Shown here in pieces: positions 1-5,596 of a DNA stretch of 8,779 nucleotides; within the stretch, counting starts at the first letter, position 1; every line of letters starts with the position of its first letter. A program made the position numbers and the translations under genes. Origin of the DNA: Natrialbaceae archaeon B1-Br10_E2g27 (GTDB lineage Archaea; Halobacteriota; Halobacteria; Halobacteriales; Natrialbaceae); assembly GCA_001563885.1 (NCBI GenBank), contig LKMM01000090.1:1-8779 (forward strand). The letters are read 5' to 3'. The notes under the pieces are model-generated. The model searched no databases. It saw only the letters and a list, made by a program, of their open reading frames with translations, and was not told the origin of the DNA.

Positions 1-2
1 CG

Positions 3-56
3 TTTGCGGATCTCGTAGCGGCTCACGCCGACGACATCGATACAGCTCTTGACTGA
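3..56 (+). CDS. C-terminal end of an unidentified rightward gene (partial)
   Basis: The third forward frame is open from the window edge to a TGA at 54-56 and reads FADLVAAHADDIDTALD. That is acidic, helix-like and haloarchaeal in style, while the other two forward frames give basic peptides with early stops. It would converge on nadE with a 68-bp spacer. The fragment is too short to assign a family, and a chance open stretch cannot be excluded. Confidence 0.4.
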   Translation, partial: FADLVAAHADDIDTALD

Positions 57-124
57 CACTATCGGACAACTGTGTGATCGCTACGCCGGAGCGGCGAGAA
101 TCGTCACATAGGAAGCCGGCAGTA

Positions 125-919
125 TTACTCGAGGGGGGCCGGTGCCCGTGGTGCGTGTCGTTTGTGCTCGCTGGCTTCGTACATCCCCCGAACCATCTCG
201 ACGGTCTCGGCGTCGACTCCGAGATGTCGACAGGTGGCGTCGGTCGAGAGCGGGCCGTCGATGTGGGTTGCGAGGATGGAATCGAGCGTTTCGTAGCTGA
301 TACCGAGTTCGTCTTCGTCGGTCTGGTCGGCCCACAGCTCTGCGGTGGCGGTCTTTTCGGCTAACTCCTCGGGGACGCCGACGTGGCGGGCGAGTTGGCG
401 AACCTGGCATTTATAGAGGTTGCCGATCGGGTGGCAATCGACCGCGCCGTCGCCGTATTTCGTAAAGTAGCCGACTGCGGCTTCGCTTCGGTTGCCAGTG
501 CCGACGACCAGCCGGTTTTCGTGGTTGGCGACGAGGTAGTTCAACACGGCGCGGACACGGGCGCGGGCGTTTCCGACGGCGACGTGGTCACCTTCGGCCT
601 CGGGATACGCTGAAAGCAGCGAGTCGACGATCGGCTCGATTTCGATAACGTCGTAGCTGATCTCGAGATCGGCGGCGACGCGTTCGGCGTCGCTCATGTT
701 GTGGTCACTCGAGACGGTCGCCGGTAAGACGAGTCCGTAGACGGCTTCGGTGCCGAGCGCCTCGACGGTGAGATGTGCCACGAGCGTGCTGTCGATGCCA
801 CCGGAGAGCCCGAGGACGGCTCCGTCGACGCCCGCACCGGTAGCCTGCTCGTGTATGAAGTCGGTGATGTGGTCGCGCCTGCGTTCCAGTTCCGTCTCCG
901 AGAATCGAAGATCGAGCAT
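125..919 (-). CDS. nadE: NH3-dependent NAD+ synthetase
   Basis: Makes NAD+ in the cytoplasm from nicotinic acid adenine dinucleotide, ATP and ammonia, the last step of NAD biosynthesis. The 264-residue product carries the PP-loop SGGIDST near residues 39-45, the GTGNRSE block at 140-146 followed by YFTKYGDGAVDCHPIGNLYK-type sequence (151-170), and a C-terminal DQTDEDELGISYETLD segment (198-213), all hallmarks of NadE. There is no N-terminal glutaminase domain, so ammonia rather than glutamine is the expected nitrogen donor. The frame stays open to 1093, but I chose the ATG at 919. It gives the usual family length, and an AT-rich TATA element lies 22-29 nt upstream, fitting a leaderless mRNA. 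The residues upstream of it look non-coding. The gene appears monocistronic, since the next minus-strand gene ends at 1137, 217 nt away. Confidence 0.96.
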   Translation of the reverse strand: MLDLRFSETELERRRDHITDFIHEQATGAGVDGAVLGLSGGIDSTLVAHLTVEALGTEAVYGLVLPATVSSDHNMSDAERVAADLEISYDVIEIEPIVDSLLSAYPEAEGDHVAVGNARARVRAVLNYLVANHENRLVVGTGNRSEAAVGYFTKYGDGAVDCHPIGNLYKCQVRQLARHVGVPEELAEKTATAELWADQTDEDELGISYETLDSILATHIDGPLSTDATCRHLGVDAETVEMVRGMYEASEHKRHAPRAPAPLE

Positions 920-927
920 GGTTATTC

Positions 928-960
928 GTAGGGAAGGGGTAATAAAATAGCATTCCCTAC
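928..960. repeat. Inverted repeat framing the nadE TATA box
   Basis: GTAGGGAA (928-935) and its exact reverse complement TTCCCTAC (953-960) lie on either side of the TATA element, with a 17-nt centre. If the transcript is leaderless the repeat is not in the RNA, so it is better read as a protein-binding site than as a hairpin. The dyad is seen directly; regulator binding is inferred. Confidence 0.5.
941..948 (-). promoter_or_regulatory. nadE core promoter (TATA box)
   Basis: On the minus strand this reads ATTTTATT, 22-29 nt before the ATG at 919. That is the distance expected if transcription begins at or next to the start codon. No Shine-Dalgarno sequence precedes the ATG, which also supports a leaderless transcript. 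Confidence 0.65.
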
Positions 961-988
961 ACGATAGAAGTGGACGATTGTGTTGTTT

Positions 989-1019
989 GTTTCCGTTCAT
1001 TTTGAACCAACACGGAAAC
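989..1019. repeat. Nested dyads in the spacer upstream of nadE
   Basis: The outer arms are GTTTCCGT (989-996) and ACGGAAAC (1012-1019). The inner arms are GTTCA (995-999) and TGAAC (1003-1007) around TTT, overlapping the outer left arm by two bases. The inner half-sites match those of the palindrome at 1119-1136. The rest of the 920-1136 spacer holds a 12-bp palindrome (1059-1070) and no convincing gene. Confidence 0.4.
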
Positions 1020-1118
1020 TTCGCCATTCCGGTGATATTTATGATTGTACCTGTGTACCGATGATCATCGTCTCCCAGATGGGACGAGCGCACCGGTGGT
1101 GAGCAGATGCTTTAGATT

Positions 1119-1136
1119 ATTGTTCAAATGAACAAT
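1119..1136. repeat. Perfect 18-bp palindrome at the 3' end of the TSUP gene
   Basis: ATTGTTCA (1119-1126), AA, then TGAACAAT (1129-1136), directly after the TGA of the minus-strand transporter gene. In RNA it could form an eight-pair stem, but the 2-nt loop is tight and no T-run follows on the minus strand. It is therefore either a weak 3'-end hairpin or an operator-like site related to the dyad at 995-1007. Confidence 0.45.
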
Positions 1137-2159
1137 TCAGTGGTCGGTACGGGCTGGCTTTCGGGCGCTCGATTGGTCCGTGACGGACGTTTGCAGGAGT
1201 TTATACAGGATCACCGAGCCGACGAAAAACGACGATCCGACGAGTAAGACGACGCTTACGACGTTCAAAACGCCTGCATCGAGCCAGCTTCCGAGTTCGC
1301 TGACGGCGATGCCGGCGCTTGCAAGCACCATCATGATACCAAAGTAGACGATAACGTCGTCTTCTTTGACCGTCGCCGTTGCCGCAGAGCCGATGCGTGC
1401 CCCGAGGGCGCTCCCGAGCAGTAACAGCGAGACCACGACGAGGTCGACGCTGCCGGACATGCCGTAGGTGAACGTGCCAAACGCGCCTGCAAACAGGCCG
1501 GCAAAGAGGCTCGTCCCAACGGCGACGGTCAGTGGCGTCCCGATCAGGTAGTAGATCGTCGGCATTCGGAGGAAGCCGCCGCCGACGCCGATCAGCCCCG
1601 AGACGAGTCCGACGCTCCCGCCAGCGCCCGTGATCGTCCACAGTGAGGCACGGCCACCGGAGACGAGTGAGATCATCGGCGGAACGGTGTATGACTGAAT
1701 TCGCTGGCCGATTGCCGGGATTTCCTCGTCCCCGATGGCGTCTTCGTCGTCATCGTCTTCGAGGGCGTACGCCCGCCGGAGAAACAGAATACCGATTCCG
1801 GCGAGCAACAGGACGTACGCGACGCCAGTGACGAACTCGGCGATACCCAGTTCCTCGAGGCCAAAAACGAGGATACTCCCGAGTTCGATCCCGATCGAGA
1901 GGACGACAAAGAGGATGGCACCGAGTTTGTAGTCGACCTGTCCGATGTCGTAGTGTTTCAGTACAGCGATGACCGAGGTGCCAAAGTAAAACGCCAGTCC
2001 GCTCCCGATCGCTACCGAAGCGGGGTAGCCAAGAATCAACAGTGTCGGAGTGACGAGAAATGATCCACCCATGCCGAAAAAGCCAAACAGCACCCCGACC
2101 ATGAACCCGAAGCTCACGAACAGTGCCAGCAGTGGGAGTCCGAGTCCAAGAAATTCCAT
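1137..2159 (-). CDS. TSUP-family (TauE/SafE) membrane transporter
   Basis: A 340-residue integral membrane protein of the TSUP family (COG0730), whose members carry sulfite, organosulfonates, sulfoacetate or related anions. It shows the family's two-fold internal repeat. The first half has GFFGMGGSFLVTPTLLILG (26-44) followed by GSGLAFYFGTS. The second half has GLIGVGGGFLRMPTIYYLIG (188-207) followed by GTSLFAG. About eight hydrophobic spans are visible. A highly acidic loop, ALEDDDDEDAIGDEEI (132-147), separates the halves and probably faces the salty cytoplasm. The ATG at 2159 lies 3 nt after the stop of the micro-protein gene, so the two are almost certainly co-transcribed and translationally coupled. 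The substrate cannot be read from sequence. The nearby Psr/Dms-like operon makes a sulfur oxyanion attractive, but that is inference. Confidence 0.9.
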   Translation of the reverse strand: MEFLGLGLPLLALFVSFGFMVGVLFGFFGMGGSFLVTPTLLILGYPASVAIGSGLAFYFGTSVIAVLKHYDIGQVDYKLGAILFVVLSIGIELGSILVFGLEELGIAEFVTGVAYVLLLAGIGILFLRRAYALEDDDDEDAIGDEEIPAIGQRIQSYTVPPMISLVSGGRASLWTITGAGGSVGLVSGLIGVGGGFLRMPTIYYLIGTPLTVAVGTSLFAGLFAGAFGTFTYGMSGSVDLVVVSLLLLGSALGARIGSAATATVKEDDVIVYFGIMMVLASAGIAVSELGSWLDAGVLNVVSVVLLVGSSFFVGSVILYKLLQTSVTDQSSARKPARTDH

Positions 2160-2162
2160 CGA

Positions 2163-2309
2163 TTATGCGCTCGTGATCGTCTCGATTAGCGGTCGGGTCA
2201 CTCGCTCGAGGACGCCGTAGCTGACGTACAGGGCGATCGCCTGGACCAGGATCACGCCAACCACGAGCGTCGCCTGTGTCGGTCCCGACAGTGCAATGCC
2301 GTCGATCAT
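2163..2309 (-). CDS. Small single-span membrane protein upstream of the TSUP gene
   Basis: A 48-residue ORF that most gene callers would miss. It begins MIDGIALSGPTQATLVVGVI, followed by LVQAIALYVSYGVLERVTRP, and ends in ETITSA. Residues 13-32 form one hydrophobic helix, and the C-terminal 16 residues are amphipathic and charged. A GGAGGG Shine-Dalgarno (2318-2323) sits 8 nt before the ATG, and the TAA is 3 nt from the transporter ATG, so it is the first gene of a two-gene unit. From memory it resembles the short haloarchaeal proteins labelled DUF7512, which tend to sit beside TSUP genes; I cannot verify that here. A role as small subunit or stabiliser of the transporter is inferred from the pairing. 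No enzymatic motif is visible. Confidence 0.78.
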   Translation of the reverse strand: MIDGIALSGPTQATLVVGVILVQAIALYVSYGVLERVTRPLIETITSA

Positions 2310-2317
2310 GTGATCTT

Positions 2318-2323
2318 CCCTCC
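2318..2323 (-). promoter_or_regulatory. Ribosome binding site of the small membrane protein
   Basis: GGAGGG on the minus strand, 8 nt before the ATG at 2309. Unlike nadE and uspA, this transcript must have a 5' leader. The site is the main support for the start of the 48-residue ORF. Confidence 0.65.
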
Positions 2324-2384
2324 GTGTCGACCCAATTGTGTGCAGTTCATGGATGACTACTCACTACTCTCTAGCCGAACCGCC

Positions 2385-2390
2385 TGTATA
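2385..2390 (-). promoter_or_regulatory. Candidate TATA element for the micro-protein/TSUP unit
   Basis: TTATAC on the minus strand, preceded by an A-rich stretch. It would place the start of transcription near 2360 and give a leader of about 50 nt containing the Shine-Dalgarno. A tandem 7-mer (ACTACTC twice, 2356-2369) lies at the predicted start and may be an operator. This is weaker than the nadE and uspA promoters. Confidence 0.35.
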
Positions 2391-2621
2391 ACGCTTTTGG
2401 AAGATAGACACAATATTACTACAGGATATCCCACCGCTAACCAACGAAAATATCTCCATACGTTATGGGAATACCGAGATGCGAAAGCAACGCCGGCATG
2501 ACGTTGGCGCGCGAAATACTGTCCACGGGCTATCTCGAGACGATCCGTTCGATATTTGATCGCCGAATTTTGGCCGCCACCAACTGAACGCGGCCGAAGA
2601 CGGCGCGGTTCGTGCCCCCTC

Positions 2622-2646
2622 AATATTGGATGTTCAAAACAATATT
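2622..2646. repeat. Dyad overlapping the uspA promoter
   Basis: AATATTG (2622-2628) and CAATATT (2640-2646) form 7-bp inverted arms around 11 nt. The right arm runs into the TATA element, so a bound protein would compete with, or contact, the basal transcription factors. The dyad is observed; the regulatory role is inferred. Confidence 0.4.
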
Positions 2647-2650
2647 ATAT
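2643..2650 (+). promoter_or_regulatory. uspA core promoter (TATA box)
   Basis: TATTATAT, 21-28 nt before the ATG at 2671. This is consistent with a leaderless transcript and is the reason for preferring that ATG over the in-frame upstream one at 2626. Confidence 0.65.
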
Positions 2651-2670
2651 CGTCGGCTCCTAGGGGTAGT

Positions 2671-3510
2671 ATGAAAGCGGTCCTGGCCACCGACCTCTCG
2701 GCGGCAAACGAGGCGACGATTCAGAACGAGACCTGCCTTCGGTGTCTCGGTCGGATCGGTATCGAGGAGTTCCATCTGGTGACGGTCGTCCCATCGAACG
2801 TCCACGCCGGGATGCCCGGAATCGACTTCGAAAAGCGACGGCGACGGGGGATCGAACGCTACCAGAGCGTGCTCGAGGACGCAGGGTTCGACGTCGAGGT
2901 CCACGTCGTTCGCGGGACCCCACACCGCCGGATCAGAGGAATCGCCGAGACGATTGGTGCCAGCCTGACTGTGATCGGCTCACGCGGGACGAGTCCACTT
3001 GCAAACCGTGTCATCGGCTCGACGGCGCGAAATCTCGCGCGCTCGACCGAGACCCCACTGTTGGTCAACCGGATCGAACGGGAAGCCGACGACCCGGAAA
3101 TCATCCGCCAACACCTTTTCCAGCGGATGCTGTATGCCACGGATTTCTCGGAGAACGCAGCGGCTGCGTTCGAGGCGTTTTCGTACCTCCGTCATGCGAC
3201 CAAAGAGGCGACGCTCGTCCACGTCCGGACGCCGAAGGATCCGACGCCGGAGGGCGACCCAGAACCCCGACTCGAGGAACTGGCCGGTCGCTTAGAGGAG
3301 TGGGGAATCGAGACCAGCACGGACGTTCGCCGTGGCGACCCGGCTGAGGAAATCCTCGAGGCGGAAGCGTCAGTAAATCCAACGACGATCCTGCTCGGTT
3401 CACGCGGCCACAGTCGGCTCCGGCGACTCCTACTCGGCAGCGTCTCAGAAGAACTTGTCGCGAACGCGACCGGGAACGTGATGCTCGTTCCGCCAGGCTC
3501 GTCGAGATAG
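2671..3510 (+). CDS. Tandem-domain universal stress protein (UspA family)
   Basis: A 279-residue cytoplasmic protein made of two complete Usp domains. Domain 1 begins MKAVLATDLS and carries the ATP-binding pattern G-2x-G-9x-G-S at G103/G106/G116-S117. Domain 2 begins QRMLYATDFS (about 151) and repeats the pattern at G243/G246/G256-S257. Both glycine motifs are intact, so both halves probably bind nucleotide. The family acts in stress survival or as an accessory regulator, and the partner is unknown. An upstream in-frame ATG at 2626 was rejected because it lies before the TATA box and would add a non-Usp tail. The gene converges with the reductase operon, its TAG being only 4 nt from the stop of the HTH gene. 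Its promoter carries a dyad. A link to respiration is only suggested by position. Confidence 0.92.
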   Translation: MKAVLATDLSAANEATIQNETCLRCLGRIGIEEFHLVTVVPSNVHAGMPGIDFEKRRRRGIERYQSVLEDAGFDVEVHVVRGTPHRRIRGIAETIGASLTVIGSRGTSPLANRVIGSTARNLARSTETPLLVNRIEREADDPEIIRQHLFQRMLYATDFSENAAAAFEAFSYLRHATKEATLVHVRTPKDPTPEGDPEPRLEELAGRLEEWGIETSTDVRRGDPAEEILEAEASVNPTTILLGSRGHSRLRRLLLGSVSEELVANATGNVMLVPPGSSR

Positions 3511-3514
3511 CAAC

Positions 3515-3868
3515 TCACTCACAGGCAGTTGCAAGTGCGATCATCAGTTTTCGTTCGACTGCGTTTAGTCGCTGGGAAACCGCCGAGGGAGTAATCCCGA
3601 TCGTCGCCGCGATGTCCGTCAGATCAGCCTCTCGAGGCTGTTCGTAGTACCCGTTCTCGACGGCGAGTGTCGTCGCCTCGAGCTGTTTGTCGGTTACTCC
3701 CTCGACTGGAATCCAACACGGGACGGTCCCGTCCCGGGAACGACACGCAAACGAGACTGATACTTCCTTGTCGGGTACGCTGGCGAGACTGCGTAGTATG
3801 TCCTGGCCGGTCTCGGGGTTTTGCCACGAAACGGTCATCTGGAACGGGACGTGTTCGGCCTCGCTCAT
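3515..3868 (-). CDS. Short HTH_10 (bacterio-opsin activator-type) regulator, DmsR-like
   Basis: A 117-residue predicted DNA-binding protein and last gene of the reductase operon. The C-terminal half matches HTH_10: VTDKQLEATTLAVENGYYEQ (58-77), then PREADLTDIAATIGITPSAV (78-97) ending SQRLNAVERKL, with the recognition helix around 92-104. The N-terminal 57 residues are far shorter than the GAF/PAS or bat-type sensor regions of most relatives. They contain C42 and C51 (C-x8-C), a possible redox or metal pair; C116 is the only other Cys. The ATG overlaps the TorD stop (ATGA), and a GGAGGTG Shine-Dalgarno lies at 3876-3882. Haloarchaeal dms loci are known to encode HTH_10 regulators (DmsR in Halobacterium and Haloferax), usually at the operon head. 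Here it is at the tail, so self-limiting or self-amplifying control is plausible. Its target is inferred. Confidence 0.85.
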   Translation of the reverse strand: MSEAEHVPFQMTVSWQNPETGQDILRSLASVPDKEVSVSFACRSRDGTVPCWIPVEGVTDKQLEATTLAVENGYYEQPREADLTDIAATIGITPSAVSQRLNAVERKLMIALATACE

Positions 3869-4479
3869 CGGTCCCCACCTCCCGCTTCGAGCAACTGCTC
3901 ACCGGCGGCGTCGACGACGGTTTCGGTCACCTCGAGGACCCAGGCGTAAAACGCCACGTCACCAGTCTCCTCGAGTCGCGTTCCGAAGGCGGAGAGCCAG
4001 TCAAAATGCTGGTCGTGGAAGTCAGCGTACTCGTCGACCCGGCCAGCCTCGAGCGTGAGCGAGGCGTACTCGAGCAAGACGGCGAGATGGTCCGGTGGAT
4101 ACGAGGCGGGAATGTCGGCATCGATTGCCTCGAAACGCCGTTCGGCGTCGGCCGCTGGCGGACCCGCGAGCAGTCCTCGCTCGGTGCCGTCCCACCAGGG
4201 TTCATACACCGATTCGATCGGCGCTGCGGCGGGCCCATCGAACCCCTCGAACGTCCGGAGATACGCCTGTCGAAGTGACATCTCGAGCGGTGGCGAGGAT
4301 GCTATCTCGAGGTCGAGTTGCTCGAGACGGGCTGCAACTTCGGCGTCTAGTTCGCCCGTCTCGAGGGCGTCTTCGAAGGCCTCGGTTGGCTGTTCGAAAC
4401 AGCTTGCACACAGCGCGTAGCAATCAGCAAACGCCTGTCTGGTGGCGTCTTCGGCTGGTGGCTCGACGGTTCGGTTCAT
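3865..4479 (-). CDS. TorD/DmsD-family molybdoenzyme assembly chaperone
   Basis: A 204-residue, all-helical, acidic cytoplasmic protein of the TorD family. Such chaperones hold the apo-catalytic subunit, often by its Tat signal, until the molybdopterin cofactor is inserted. Family signatures are YEPWW (92-96) and the P-D-H-L-A-x-x-L-E-Y block (129-138), followed by a C-terminal helical pair with FHDQHFDWL (154-162). Length is normal for the family. The ATG overlaps the stop of the membrane-subunit gene by 4 nt (ATGA), and its own stop overlaps the next start in the same way, so it is locked into the operon. The natural client is the 761-residue Tat substrate three genes upstream. The specific client match is inferred from context. 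Confidence 0.9.
   Translation of the reverse strand: MNRTVEPPAEDATRQAFADCYALCASCFEQPTEAFEDALETGELDAEVAARLEQLDLEIASSPPLEMSLRQAYLRTFEGFDGPAAAPIESVYEPWWDGTERGLLAGPPAADAERRFEAIDADIPASYPPDHLAVLLEYASLTLEAGRVDEYADFHDQHFDWLSAFGTRLEETGDVAFYAWVLEVTETVVDAAGEQLLEAGGGDR
3876..3882 (-). promoter_or_regulatory. Ribosome binding site of the HTH regulator gene
   Basis: GGAGGTG on the minus strand, inside the last codons of the TorD gene and 7 nt before the ATG at 3868. It shows that the regulator has its own initiation signal within the polycistronic message. Confidence 0.6.
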
Positions 4480-5582
4480 CCGACGACCACCACCGGATTC
4501 TGTTCGGCTGCGAGCAACAGGATAATCCTGAGTGCGAGACTGCCGAGGAGCAACAGCCCGAACGAGCCGATGAGCGCGGGACCGGCAAGTCGGTCGGTAC
4601 CGTCTCCCGACCGCCCGGTGAGTGCAAGCGCTCCCACGAGGAGGCCAACGACCGAGGCAACGGCCAGCCCGAAGACGACGAGCCAGGAGCCAGCCGCCAG
4701 CGTGCCGTTGGTCAGTGCCACCTGCGAGGCCGCAGCAGCCGGTGCGTCACTCGCTGTGAGCACAGACCAGCCATACCAGACGGCCGCCAGTCCAAGCCCC
4801 GAGAGGAGACCGACCATCGCAGCGTACGCGCCGATGATTGGCTCGAGGCGTCGCTCAAACACGAGCGTGAGCCCGACTGTCAGCCCGATCCCGGCGGCGA
4901 GGCCGCTAAACAGGAACGCAAGCGGCACCGCGACCGGCATGTTCCACAGTGGGACGGTCTCGACGATCGAGAGTTCGAATCCGGTGTAGATTGTCGCTAT
5001 CGCGAGCAGGCTCCCGGCAGCGTACAGTCCACCCATAACGACGGCTGGCGGTCGGAACCGGTCGACGAGTCGGTCGGCAAGTTCGAGCAGCCCGAGTTTC
5101 CCGACGATCGCTCGCGGGAACAGGCTTGCGCCCTCGGCCGCTGCGGCCTTGGCCCCGAAGAGCCGAAAGACCAGACAGACGGTCGCGATGACCGACAGCC
5201 CAACCAGGATCCACGTCCCGATCGTGATCCAGGACTCGAAGTTCGTCAGGTAGATCGGAAACAGTACGGCCCGCAAGATGACTGCCAGATGCGAGAGAAC
5301 GGCAAGCCCTGCACCCGCCGCCGAGACGACGCCGACGAGAAAGCCCCAGCGGGCGAGTTCGCCCTCGAGACGCCCATCGGCGGAGCCAAGCAGTCGGGCG
5401 AGTACCGGTGCCGTCGCGCCCGTCAGGACGCCGCCCCCGGCGACGACCGCCAGAAACAGGTAAAGCGGAATCGAGAGATCCCAGTAGTCAGCCGACAGCC
5501 AGTAGTGATCGACGGCAGACTGGCCGACGAGTCCGGACTCGAGGGCGATGGCGAACTCGAGCGGTGCGGTGAGTGGATCCAT
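4476..5582 (-). CDS. NrfD/PsrC/DmsC-type membrane quinol-oxidising subunit
   Basis: A 368-residue polytopic protein that anchors the reductase and should oxidise membrane quinol (menaquinol in haloarchaea), passing electrons to the ferredoxin subunit. About eight hydrophobic spans are seen: residues 38-60, 80-103, 118-142, 180-202, 214-242, 246-272, 294-320 and 333-358. Typical NrfD features are the first span with YWDLSIPLYLFLAVVAGG (33-50) and the P-L-W-N-M-P-x-x-x-P-L-x-F-L-F-S-G segment (211-227). No haem-ligand pattern is evident, as expected for NrfD proteins. I prefer the ATG at 5582 to the GTG at 5591, because GAGGGGTGAT (5587-5596) is a good Shine-Dalgarno 4 nt before the ATG and cannot serve the GTG. 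The 3' end overlaps the TorD gene by 4 nt. Confidence 0.88.
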   Translation of the reverse strand: MDPLTAPLEFAIALESGLVGQSAVDHYWLSADYWDLSIPLYLFLAVVAGGGVLTGATAPVLARLLGSADGRLEGELARWGFLVGVVSAAGAGLAVLSHLAVILRAVLFPIYLTNFESWITIGTWILVGLSVIATVCLVFRLFGAKAAAAEGASLFPRAIVGKLGLLELADRLVDRFRPPAVVMGGLYAAGSLLAIATIYTGFELSIVETVPLWNMPVAVPLAFLFSGLAAGIGLTVGLTLVFERRLEPIIGAYAAMVGLLSGLGLAAVWYGWSVLTASDAPAAAASQVALTNGTLAAGSWLVVFGLAVASVVGLLVGALALTGRSGDGTDRLAGPALIGSFGLLLLGSLALRIILLLAAEQNPVVVVG

Positions 5583-5586
5583 CGGG

Positions 5587-5596
5587 ATCACCCCTC
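5587..5596 (-). promoter_or_regulatory. Ribosome binding site of the NrfD-type gene, containing the preceding stop codon
   Basis: GAGGGGTGAT on the minus strand closely matches the haloarchaeal anti-Shine-Dalgarno complement. The TGA within it (5590-5588) is the stop codon of the ferredoxin gene, so ribosomes terminate on the site where the next gene initiates. It sets the start at 5582. Confidence 0.6.

Larger units (their letters stand above)
2310..2670. other. AT-richer divergent intergenic region
   Basis: 361 bp between the divergent micro-protein/TSUP unit and uspA, clearly less GC-rich than its surroundings at about 2340-2480. It contains the two promoters, the tandem ACTACTC repeat (2356-2369), the palindrome GGATATCC (2424-2431), and ACAATATTA at both 2410-2418 and 2639-2647. 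Open frames exist on both strands (63 and 88 codons), but they have non-haloarchaeal amino-acid composition, no Shine-Dalgarno and no recognisable motif, so I do not call them genes. Confidence 0.55.

Noticed and set aside
79..93. Possible terminator hairpin between the partial gene and nadE
   Set aside because: Only about four pairs can form and no T-run follows on either strand.
1059..1070. 12-bp perfect palindrome CGATGATCATCG
   Set aside because: Isolated, with no promoter element or gene at useful spacing. It may be chance, so it is noted only as part of the spacer.
920..1093. N-terminal extension of nadE to 1093 (58 extra residues) or to the ATG at 1027
   Set aside because: The extension is not like NadE, exceeds family length, and would place the TATA box and its dyad inside the gene. 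The ATG at 919 has correct leaderless promoter spacing.
2310..2501. 63-codon plus-strand ORF in the divergent spacer
   Set aside because: No Shine-Dalgarno or promoter, atypical amino-acid composition for the organism, and it runs through the promoter region of the minus-strand unit.
2357..2623. 88-codon minus-strand ORF in the same spacer
   Set aside because: Arg-rich with no recognisable motif; more likely chance openness than a transposase remnant.
2626..2670. Upstream in-frame ATG for uspA
   Set aside because: It lies upstream of the TATA element and adds 15 residues before the conserved MKAVLATDLS start of the Usp fold.
2742..3347. 201-codon plus-strand frame within uspA
   Set aside because: Arg-rich out-of-frame shadow of the UspA gene.
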